In this document: piece by piece, positions 15,600-21,463 of the stretch
Numbering within the stretch: the first letter of the stretch is position 1
Layout: the number at the start of each line of letters is the position of its first letter
DNA from: Candidatus Brocadiaceae bacterium
GTDB lineage: Bacteria > Planctomycetota > Brocadiia > SM23-32
Length of the DNA stretch: 21,463 nucleotides
Reading direction: 5' to 3'
NCBI GenBank assembly: GCA_003551785.1
Contig: PUNP01000462.1
Location: 1-21,463, forward strand
Program-made: the position numbers and the translations under genes
The notes under the pieces: generated by a model
Database searches by the model: none
The model's input: the letters and a program-made list of their open reading frames with translations, nothing else
What the model was told of the DNA's origin: nothing

Positions 15600-17857
15600 A
15601 AAAAACGGTGAATACTGAAAATCAAAGTGAAAATAAAACTTATATTGGCGGAGTTCTTGACGTTCTGCAATCCAGGCTTATAGCCCTTTACAACAGGCTG
15701 GACAGCACGTATATGCCCCGGATGGTCATTCTCGGTGCTATCGTCGGTATTGTCGGTGGCCTTGGCGCCGTGGCCTTCCATTATCTGATACTCGGCTTCA
15801 AATATGTATTCTGGGGCGCAACATCGACCGAAACGTTTCTGGACGCCGTCAGGGCGCTTCCCTGGCAGTACCGTCTGATCGCCCCAGCGATCGGCGGACT
15901 TATTGTGGGGCCGCTGGTGACGTATGTTGTTAGGGAGGCCAAAGGCCACGGCGTGCCGGAGGTAATGGAAGCGGTAGCACTGCGAGGGGGATCGATCCGT
16001 TTCCGCGTAGCACCGCTGAAGGCCATCATATCCGCCATCTGCATAGGTTCCGGTGGCGCCGCCGGGCGTGAAGGGCCGATAGTGCAGATCGGCGCGACGT
16101 TCGGTTCGGCGCTGGCCAGGTATCTTAAGCTGACCCCCGAGCGGGTGGAAACACTCCTTGGAGCGGGCGCCGCAGCAGGGATCGCCGGCACATTCAACGC
16201 CCCCCTGGCCGGTGTTATCTTCAGCATGGAAGTGCTGCTTAAAAAGGTCAAACTCGACAGTTTCTCGCCCATCGTGGTGGCTGCCGTCGTGGGCACCGCC
16301 GTGGCCAACAAACTTTTCGAGCGCACCACCCCTATCTTCGATATCCCCGTCCATCAGATGGTCAGCTACTGGGAATTGTTCTTTTATATCGGGTTGGGAA
16401 TTGTCGGGGCGGGTGTGGCGATACTCTACGCCAGATCGCTCTATGGGGCCGAGCACCTTTTTGAAAAGATACCGGTGCCGGCGGCTTCCAAAGCGGCGAT
16501 CGGCGGGCTTCTGCTTGGTTTGTTTGCTCTGCTGCTGCCCCAGATACACTCGACAGGCTATCCGGTGATGGAGAGCGCCCTGCATGGCAAGCTGGGCCTG
16601 CAGCTCGTCTTTGGGCTGATGCTCGCCAAAATCCTTGCGACCTCGCTCACTCTGGGCAGCGGCGGCTCGGGCGGCATTTTTGCACCGGCCCTGTTCATCG
16701 GCGCCATGATGGGCGCGGCATACGGCATAGTTATCCATTCGATATTCCCGGATGTCACCGCCGGGCCAATCTCCTACGCCATTGTAGGCATGGGCACGGT
16801 CTTCGCCGGCGCTACGCATGCGCCCCTGACCGCGATCATCATCTTGTTCGAGATGACCCGCGACCCGATGATCATGGTCCCGATGATGTTCACATGCATC
16901 ATATGTTCCGTACTCACCGCCCGATTCCAGAAATGGAATATCTATACCAAAAAGCTCCTCAACCGCGGCGTTGATATCGATGCTATGCAAGAGCGTAAAG
17001 CACTGGAGAGCCTTAAGGTGGCCGATGCGATGAACACGCACTTTACCGCATTGAGTGAAAGGACGTCCGTCGATGAGGCACGGCAGGTATTCCTCAGAAC
17101 CACCTGCGAACATCTCCCGGTCGTTCAGGAGGGGACCGAAAAGCTTGTCGGTCTGCTCGGATACCGTCGCCTGATCGACCACCTGTCGGAGGGCGAAGAT
17201 GGCGATACGGCGGTCGGCAGGCTGGCGCAGCCGCATCCCGCCTGCGTGTATGAGAACGACAGCCTTAAAGTTGCCTTGGCCCGTCTGGAAGACATCATAC
17301 TGAACCTGGTGCCGGTGCTGAAGGATGAAAGCTCCCGAAAAGTTGTCGGGCTTCTGAGCCGCGGGGTGCTGGATCGGACACAGCGCTATGACTGGCTGCT
17401 GTATCTCTCGGCCGACAATATCCTGCTCGAGTTGGAAGCCGATGATCGCGATTCGGCCATAGCGGAGATGTGCCTGGCCGTCGCCGAAAAAATCCCGGAT
17501 TACACCGCTGAAGAACTGGCCGGTGCGGTAAAAGAGCGCGAAAACAGGATGCGGACCGCTCTTGAAGGCGGTATCGCCTTCCCCCATGCCCGTCTGAAAG
17601 GCATCGATCGGCCCGTGGTGCTGCTGGCCCGGAGCACACCGGGGATCGCGTGGGACGCGGACGATGGTGAAGCCACGCATCTGATTTTCCTGGCACTCAC
17701 TCCGGAGAATGATGTCGATACTCAGCTTCAGATAGCCGGCGGTATAGCCGACCTGGCGAGCGATCCGGAAGCGCGCCGTGAACTTTTAGAATGCACGACA
17801 GCTACCGAAGAACTGGCCTGCCTGAACAGGCTGATGGAGATGAAAGGATCAGATTGA
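15596..17857 (+). CDS. ClC anion channel fused to CBS pair and PTS EIIA domain
   Basis: This 753-aa protein has three parts. Residues 40-445 form a ClC membrane domain with GHGVPE (117-122), GREGP (157-161, gating Glu159), FNAPLAGVIFSME (200-212) and GIFAP (360-364). Residues about 473-600 are two CBS repeats (MNTHFTALSERTSVDEA and LAQPHPACVYENDSLKVA). Residues about 605-750 are a fructose/nitrogen-type PTS EIIA domain with the phosphorylatable histidine in GGIAFPHAR (His664). The position matching the E. coli ClC proton glutamate 203 appears to be Val213, which favours a channel-like or non-classical mechanism. The GTG start overlaps the glgP stop (GTGA), so the pair is translationally coupled. 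EIIA modules elsewhere act as phosphorylation-dependent regulators; here it probably senses phosphotransfer state and gates anion flux (inference). Confidence 0.94.
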   Translation: MKKTVNTENQSENKTYIGGVLDVLQSRLIALYNRLDSTYMPRMVILGAIVGIVGGLGAVAFHYLILGFKYVFWGATSTETFLDAVRALPWQYRLIAPAIGGLIVGPLVTYVVREAKGHGVPEVMEAVALRGGSIRFRVAPLKAIISAICIGSGGAAGREGPIVQIGATFGSALARYLKLTPERVETLLGAGAAAGIAGTFNAPLAGVIFSMEVLLKKVKLDSFSPIVVAAVVGTAVANKLFERTTPIFDIPVHQMVSYWELFFYIGLGIVGAGVAILYARSLYGAEHLFEKIPVPAASKAAIGGLLLGLFALLLPQIHSTGYPVMESALHGKLGLQLVFGLMLAKILATSLTLGSGGSGGIFAPALFIGAMMGAAYGIVIHSIFPDVTAGPISYAIVGMGTVFAGATHAPLTAIIILFEMTRDPMIMVPMMFTCIICSVLTARFQKWNIYTKKLLNRGVDIDAMQERKALESLKVADAMNTHFTALSERTSVDEARQVFLRTTCEHLPVVQEGTEKLVGLLGYRRLIDHLSEGEDGDTAVGRLAQPHPACVYENDSLKVALARLEDIILNLVPVLKDESSRKVVGLLSRGVLDRTQRYDWLLYLSADNILLELEADDRDSAIAEMCLAVAEKIPDYTAEELAGAVKERENRMRTALEGGIAFPHARLKGIDRPVVLLARSTPGIAWDADDGEATHLIFLALTPENDVDTQLQIAGGIADLASDPEARRELLECTTATEELACLNRLMEMKGSD

Positions 17858-17939
17858 ATTGAACCGTCAAACAATACCGGAGAAATGACGCGGCTTCCGT
17901 TCTGCCTTGACTATCTGTTCATATGCGGATAGAATGTAA

Positions 17940-18329
17940 GTCCTCAGTAAAACCGATAAAATCCGTGACGAATCAAAGGTCGGAAGTGGTTTTGGAAAAA
18001 ACATTTCTAACTGGAAAGGGCGTAAAAAAGCTTATCCGACTAACGTGCTCCATTTGGCTACGGAATGCAACAATAAAAATCACAGCGCTGCATTCCCTGA
18101 AAGCTTACCGGAGTGGTTCATCAAACTTTTTACAAAAGAAAATGATGTTGTTTTGGATCCTTTTATGGGATCGGGGACAACGAATATTGTCGCTCAAAGA
18201 ATGAGAAGAAACTCGATTGGTATCGACATCGTACCTGAGTATTATCACGCAGTCAAAGGTAGTGTTGATGAAGTGCAGCTATGCCTCTTTGAATCAGAAC
18301 CTGATTATGAAACCTCTAAAACTGATTGA
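17940..18329 (+). pseudogene. C-terminal remnant of N6/N4 DNA methyltransferase
   Basis: From the stop at 17937-17939 the frame reads SKTDKIRDESKV, NWKGRKKAYPTNVLHLATEC, HSAAFPESLPEWFIKLFT, VVLDPFMGSGTTNIVAQR and NSIGIDIVPEYYHAV. This is the target-side and S-adenosylmethionine-binding end (motif I, DPFMGSGTT) of a beta-class methyltransferase of the N6_N4_Mtase family. In that class the catalytic DPPY motif lies upstream, and it is absent here. The only possible start, GTG at 18045, would give 94 aa without catalysis. It is a 5'-deleted gene, about 80 bp after the ClC stop. Its last codons overlap the start of a second broken reading frame. Confidence 0.85.
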
Positions 18330-18369
18330 AGTCACGGAATATGTTGAAAAGAATATCTCTTCGTTATAA
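18307..18369 (+). pseudogene. Truncated start of a restriction endonuclease gene
   Basis: An ATG inside the methyltransferase end opens a 20-codon frame, MKPLKLIEVTEYVEKNISSL, then stops. The overlap arrangement is typical of type II modification/restriction pairs. The peptide looks like the opening helix of PmeII-type endonucleases, which I recall beginning with a similar 'xxVxxYVExNI' pattern (memory, unchecked). The remainder is missing where the tsaC gene from the other strand begins to overlap (18364). Confidence 0.4.
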
Positions 18370-19401
18370 AATCCGCTGGGAAGCTCGTCTCAGTCGATCC
18401 ATAATAGCCGATCCCAACCCCTTTTCGGGGACGGGCTGGGCTAAAATCACATCAATGTCGGCGCTGTCGAGTTCACGTATCGCACGGAACAGGTTAGCGG
18501 CGGCTTCACGCAAATCGCCCTTTGGCGATAAATTGACGGCTTTATATATATTTTTGGCCTCAACACGTCGTTCGCCAAAACAGAGTAAGCCAACTTTTTT
18601 TCCTTTTAACGACTCTTTGTCGGCTTCATCTTCCAGCAAAACCGGTGTTGCGGGGGCGTAATGGCGAGAGAGCATGCCTGGAGCAATCGGTTTTCCCTCC
18701 GATGTGCGCTTTGACGTATCGACATCGCCAATGATTTTGCTTATATCTTCTATCGGCAGCCCCCCCGGTCGCAGCAGGCGGGGCTTATTCGGCTGAATGA
18801 GGGAGATTATCGTTGACTCAACACCGACGGAACAGGCCGGCGCTTCGACAATAGCGTCAACCGCCTCTCCAAGTTCCGTTCTCACATGGGCGGCGGTCGT
18901 CGGGCTGGTCTTCCCGAAACGATTCGCGCTCGGCGCCGCCAGGGGGGTGCCGGCGTGTTTTATTATTGATAAGGCGACGGGGTGATCGGGGCAGCGCACC
19001 GCTACCGTAGGCAGGCCGCTGGTGACAATATCAGGAACGGAAGTTTTTTTGGGCAGCACCAGGGTCAGCGGGCCCGGCCAGAACGCCTCGGCCAGCCGCC
19101 GGGCGGGGTCGGGCATGGACTGCACGAGCAGCGCAGCCTGCTTCATGTCGGTGACATGCACGATAAGCGGGTCAAATGCCGGTCGGCCCTTAATCTCAAA
19201 TATCCGCGCTACCGCCTCGGGATTGAAAGCGTCGGCCGCCAACCCGTAAACCGTTTCGGTCGGGATAGCTGCAACGCCCCCTTTTTTTATGATACGCGCC
19301 GCATTCAACACCGATTGCTCCAATTCTTCGGAGTTGTTCCCTGTATGAGCGCTTTCGTCAATTATCGTCCCATCTCTGCCTGAAAATATACCTTTTTTCA
19401 T
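18364..19401 (-). CDS. tsaC: Threonylcarbamoyl-AMP synthase (Sua5/YrdC type)
   Basis: It makes threonylcarbamoyl-AMP from threonine, bicarbonate and ATP, the first step of t6A37 modification in ANN-decoding tRNAs. The start is set at ATG 19401 (345 aa, MKKGIFSGRDG), because the 51 residues that a longer frame would add are not family-like. The YrdC domain covers about 25-215: AIPTETVYGLAADA, KGRPAFDPLIVHV, FWPGPLTLVLPKK, VAVRCPDHPVA, TPLAAPSANRFGKTSPT and VESTIISL. It is followed by the longer Sua5 tail (APGMLSRHYAPATPV and onward), so this is the two-domain Sua5 form. No clear Shine-Dalgarno precedes it. It lies 146 nt after the transporter gene on the same strand; the gap holds two AAGCTT palindromes (19487, 19511) and nothing else I can name. 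Confidence 0.95.
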   Translation of the reverse strand: MKKGIFSGRDGTIIDESAHTGNNSEELEQSVLNAARIIKKGGVAAIPTETVYGLAADAFNPEAVARIFEIKGRPAFDPLIVHVTDMKQAALLVQSMPDPARRLAEAFWPGPLTLVLPKKTSVPDIVTSGLPTVAVRCPDHPVALSIIKHAGTPLAAPSANRFGKTSPTTAAHVRTELGEAVDAIVEAPACSVGVESTIISLIQPNKPRLLRPGGLPIEDISKIIGDVDTSKRTSEGKPIAPGMLSRHYAPATPVLLEDEADKESLKGKKVGLLCFGERRVEAKNIYKAVNLSPKGDLREAAANLFRAIRELDSADIDVILAQPVPEKGLGSAIMDRLRRASQRIL

Positions 19402-19547
19402 TGAATCATGTGTTATGATTAAGAATACTGTTTTTTTAACTTTACAGATAAAATGACGGTTAAAACGCGCTGTGCTCGTAACCATTAAGCTTGATACCCA
19501 ACTTTGCCGTAAGCTTTGTCGCAAGCCCCGAAGGGACGGATTCATAA

Positions 19548-20738
19548 CTACCATGAATCACTCGAATTGCCAGGGGCATATTTCCTGAAGACAAAGGCGA
19601 TCACTGCTGCGGAGACCAGCACGATAACGGAGCTTAAAAGCACGGCCGAGGCAAAAGAGCCCGTAGTATCGGCGACCCAGCCGCCGAACCCCGGGCCGAT
19701 AATTCCTGCGACGCCGTATCCTAAGAAACATAGCGGGTAAAGGCGTGGGAAAAAATCGATACCGAAGTAGTCAACTATCGAAGAGGCATAGACGACGAAA
19801 CATGCACCGAACCCTAAACCTACCAATACAACTACAAGCAGCATCAAGGCCGTGGGAAGCGATAAGCTCAGGGGCAGCAGAAAGACACCTAAAAAGATAA
19901 GGGACACAATAACCGTGGCGCGCGTCCCGATCCTGTCATGTACCTGTCCCCAGGTTATACGTCCGGCCGTGTTGCCCAATGCGAACAGGGAAATTGAAAG
20001 CGTAGCGGCATTATCGCCAAGTCCCGCCCTGAGCATAATGGGTGTTAAATTCCCTATAGCCAGCAGGCCTGCAAAGGTTCCGGAGAACATCCCCAGGCAC
20101 AGCAGCGCGAATGGCACGGACAAAATATACGCCCTGGTGCTTTTTTGGGCCGATTCATCATGCCCGTCTTCTTCCGGTTTCGAGGGGTCGCTCAAAAACA
20201 TTGTGGATAAAAATGCTACTCCACCAAAAGCTAAACCGACGAACCGAAATACAGCCATTACGTCCCATTGCGCAACATATAAAAGCTGCTGCACGGCGAA
20301 GCTCAACGCGACGGCACCGGCACCGAAACCGGCAACCGCAATCCCCGTCACTAACCCTTTATTGTTCGGAAACCACTTCATCGTAACGGTGAGCGGGCAT
20401 ACGTAGGCGGTGCCTATGCCCGCGCCGGTAATGACGCCTATACCCAATAAAACAAGATAAAAACTTCCATTGGAGAGCGAAGCGAAGAGGTATCCGGCGA
20501 TGAAAAGTAAAGCCCCTGTTCCGGCAATAATCCTCGGGCCAAACTTGCTTAAAAGTTGACCGGATATCACCATCACGCATGTAAACACGGCAATGGTTAA
20601 GCCGAATATGAAACCGGCCTGGCTGTTGGAAAAACCGTAATTATTAATTAGAGAAGGCGTAAAAGCACTCCAGGCGTATACGCCCCCAAGGACCGTCTGC
20701 AGGATAACGCCCGCCGTTAATACAATCCAGCGTTTCAT
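19548..20738 (-). CDS. MFS transporter, oxalate/formate antiporter (OFA) family
   Basis: This 396-aa inner-membrane protein has about 12 hydrophobic helices split by a charged central loop (SDPSKPEEDGHDESAQKS, about 184-201). The opening GVILQTVLGGVYAWSAFTPSL, the first-half loop SKFGPR, GIGTAYVCPLTVTMKWFP with NKGLVTGIAVAGFG, and the second-half NTAGRITWGQVHDRIGTR are hallmarks of the OFA family, whose known members exchange monocarboxylates or oxalate for formate. The substrate cannot be assigned from sequence. The ATG at 20738 is preceded by AAGGG (20746-20750) at 7 nt. The next gene on the same strand is tsaC, probably an accidental neighbour. Confidence 0.92.
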   Translation of the reverse strand: MKRWIVLTAGVILQTVLGGVYAWSAFTPSLINNYGFSNSQAGFIFGLTIAVFTCVMVISGQLLSKFGPRIIAGTGALLFIAGYLFASLSNGSFYLVLLGIGVITGAGIGTAYVCPLTVTMKWFPNNKGLVTGIAVAGFGAGAVALSFAVQQLLYVAQWDVMAVFRFVGLAFGGVAFLSTMFLSDPSKPEEDGHDESAQKSTRAYILSVPFALLCLGMFSGTFAGLLAIGNLTPIMLRAGLGDNAATLSISLFALGNTAGRITWGQVHDRIGTRATVIVSLIFLGVFLLPLSLSLPTALMLLVVVLVGLGFGACFVVYASSIVDYFGIDFFPRLYPLCFLGYGVAGIIGPGFGGWVADTTGSFASAVLLSSVIVLVSAAVIAFVFRKYAPGNSSDSW

Positions 20739-20789
20739 TTAATCACCCTTTTTGTATTATTAATTGTAATATTTTTGCTTTTTGGCAAA

Positions 20790-20909
20790 AGTTGCTGGTT
20801 GCTGGTAGGCAGTCAAAAAAACAGGCGAATGACAGCCGACACGAATAGATGAAAAACTACTCAATTCCCGCAAAAAGCATCGAAGTCGTTTTACCAGCAA
20901 CCAGCAACT
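20790..20909. repeat. Perfect 18-bp inverted repeat, 84-bp spacer
   Basis: AGTTGCTGGTTGCTGGTA (20790-20807) and its exact reverse complement (20892-20909) face each other across 84 bp that contain no gene. Each arm is itself a short tandem of GTTGCTG. It begins about 50 bp upstream of the MFS start codon. It could be a dispersed repeat or a long-range RNA stem. The rest of the gap to 21004 shows nothing else I can support. Confidence 0.75.
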
Positions 20910-21004
20910 AACAACGACAACTAAAATCGACTTTTCCGGCTTATGCGGGTTATGATTCAGATCATCAAGTTTTTTTCAGGATAGCAAATTTCGCGCCATT
21001 ATTA

Positions 21005-21051
21005 TTGCATTTTCAGAGTGCAAAATGCAAGTTTAGACGCTTCGCCTAAAC
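21005..21051. promoter_or_regulatory. Tandem palindromes next to ATPase promoter, possible operator
   Basis: TTGCATTTT (21005-21013) pairs with AAAATGCAA (21022-21030) as a perfect 9-bp inverted repeat with an 8-nt spacer. It is followed directly by GTTTAG/CTAAAC (21031-21036, 21046-21051) with an inner GC-TTC-GC. They end 4 bp before the -35 box at 21056, a position suited to regulator binding. Confidence 0.45.
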
Positions 21052-21055
21052 CCTT

Positions 21056-21084
21056 TTGACAGATTTACGATTGTATCATAGAAT
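21056..21084 (+). promoter_or_regulatory. Near-consensus promoter, predicted leaderless transcript
   Basis: A perfect TTGACA (21056-21061), a 17-bp spacer and TAGAAT (21079-21084, 5 of 6) form the best sigma-70-like promoter in the window. The ATG at 21092 is only 7 nt past the -10 box, so transcription would start at or beside the start codon and there is no room for a ribosome-binding site. Confidence 0.7.
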
Positions 21085-21091
21085 AGACACC

Positions 21092-21463
21092 ATGAGAAAG
21101 CGATACATAGAACATTATTTACAGCGGGATGCCGGTTATTATCCCGTTTTGGTGCTGACCGGGCCGCATAGGATAGCTTTTAAATTATTCCTCTCTGGCC
21201 AATGATTGCGGCATCTCTGTGGATACGGTCAAGCGCTGGATATCGGTGCTGAAAACAAGCTTCATCCTCAAACGCATAATTAAAAGCCCCCTCATGGTGG
21301 TGCAAACAGGCGGATGTGCCCCGCCCGAATGCCACACTCGTTTACGGTGGCGAACAAAGACAGCAGCGCAACGACATATCAATACGCCCGTGGTTTTCCG
21401 TGTGATGGTAATGATTAGGTCCTTAGTTGCAGTACATCGACACAAAATTGTCGATGTACGCAA
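21092..21463 (+). pseudogene. Decayed AAA_14/DUF4143 ATPase gene
   Basis: The ATG opens MRKRYIEHYLQRDAGYYPVLVLTGPHRI, the start of an AAA_14-type ATPase, but the Walker A motif that should follow TGP (normally R-Q-x-G-K-T) is missing and the frame stops at 21203. In the +1 frame from about 21177 the sequence resumes as LLNYSSLANDCGISVDTVKR then WISVLKTSFIL, which is the DUF4143 helix-turn-helix-like region from the C-terminal half. It then jumps directly to KRIIKSP, omitting the dozen or so residues usually between. At least one large internal deletion with a frameshift and one small deletion have occurred. Downstream sequence to the window end is no longer recognisable. Intact members are ATPases of uncertain role, often in accessory regions. 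Confidence 0.8.
21432..21459. repeat. Perfect 11-bp hairpin at the window edge
   Basis: GTACATCGACA (21432-21442) and TGTCGATGTAC (21449-21459) pair exactly around a 6-nt loop, CAAAAT. No T-run follows (GCAA), so it is not an obvious terminator. It may be the end of a repeat or mobile element that continues beyond the window. Confidence 0.6.

Noticed and set aside
15533..17680. A 715-codon open frame on the minus strand
   Set aside because: It runs antisense to the clearly homologous ClC-EIIA gene and its protein is rich in His, Gln, Gly and Arg without any family motif; it mirrors the GC-rich codon pattern of the opposite strand.
19487..19516. Two AAGCTT sites suggesting cloning-vector sequence
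   Set aside because: The sequence between and around them does not match the lacZ/polylinker context I know; AAGCTT pairs this close can occur by chance.
19402..19554. 51-residue N-terminal extension of TsaC
   Set aside because: It is Arg/Ser-rich, overlaps the MFS stop region, and the family-like sequence begins only after ATG 19401.
21432..21459. Intrinsic terminator
   Set aside because: The 11-bp stem is strong but no T-run follows on either strand within reach.
21185..21463. 92-codon minus-strand frame at the window end
   Set aside because: It is opposite the recognisable DUF4143 fragment and has no family features.

Overview
The window reads as bacterial chromosome from a free-living organism that I would place, with low confidence, in the PVC group (Lentisphaerota/Kiritimatiellota/Planctomycetota side). 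Supporting this are a very large acidic coiled-coil protein with embedded lectin/discoidin-like segments, a eukaryote-like PurB, a one-domain sulfatase, and a dispersed two-hairpin repeat whose accidental translation contains 'GILPVQSARRDACYT', a string I remember from spurious ORFs in such genomes. No rRNA, tRNA, CRISPR array or intact transposase was recognised.

Layout. 3-3551 (+): a DUF4175-like surface or periplasmic protein whose 5' end lies outside the window. 3562-4941 (-): an Abhydrolase_10-type alpha/beta hydrolase that has lost its N-terminal part. 4942-5383: repeat-rich gap holding two short inverted-repeat elements. 8383-5384 (-): an apparent operon of a DUF481 outer-membrane barrel, an unrecognised 249-aa protein and purB. 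8384-8975: two diverging promoters around a dense cluster of hairpins. 8976-11479 (+): miaB overlapping a glycerate 2-kinase. 11480-12008: three CCACGGGG hairpins and the second copy of the dispersed element. 12009-17857 (+): sulfatase, glycogen phosphorylase, and a ClC channel fused to CBS and PTS EIIA domains, the last two overlapping by 4 nt. 17940-18369 (+): relics of a restriction-modification system. 20738-18364 (-): an OFA-type MFS transporter and tsaC/sua5. 20739-21463: inverted repeats, a strong consensus promoter and a broken AAA_14/DUF4143 ATPase gene.

How it fits together. The most suggestive unit is glgP-clc-EIIA. Glycogen phosphorolysis is translationally coupled to an anion channel that carries its own phosphorylatable EIIA domain, so anion flux may be tied to carbon or phosphotransfer state (inference). 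The other main theme is decay: the hydrolase, the methyltransferase/endonuclease pair and the AAA_14 ATPase are all truncated, and each of the larger gaps is filled by small palindromic elements rather than by genes.
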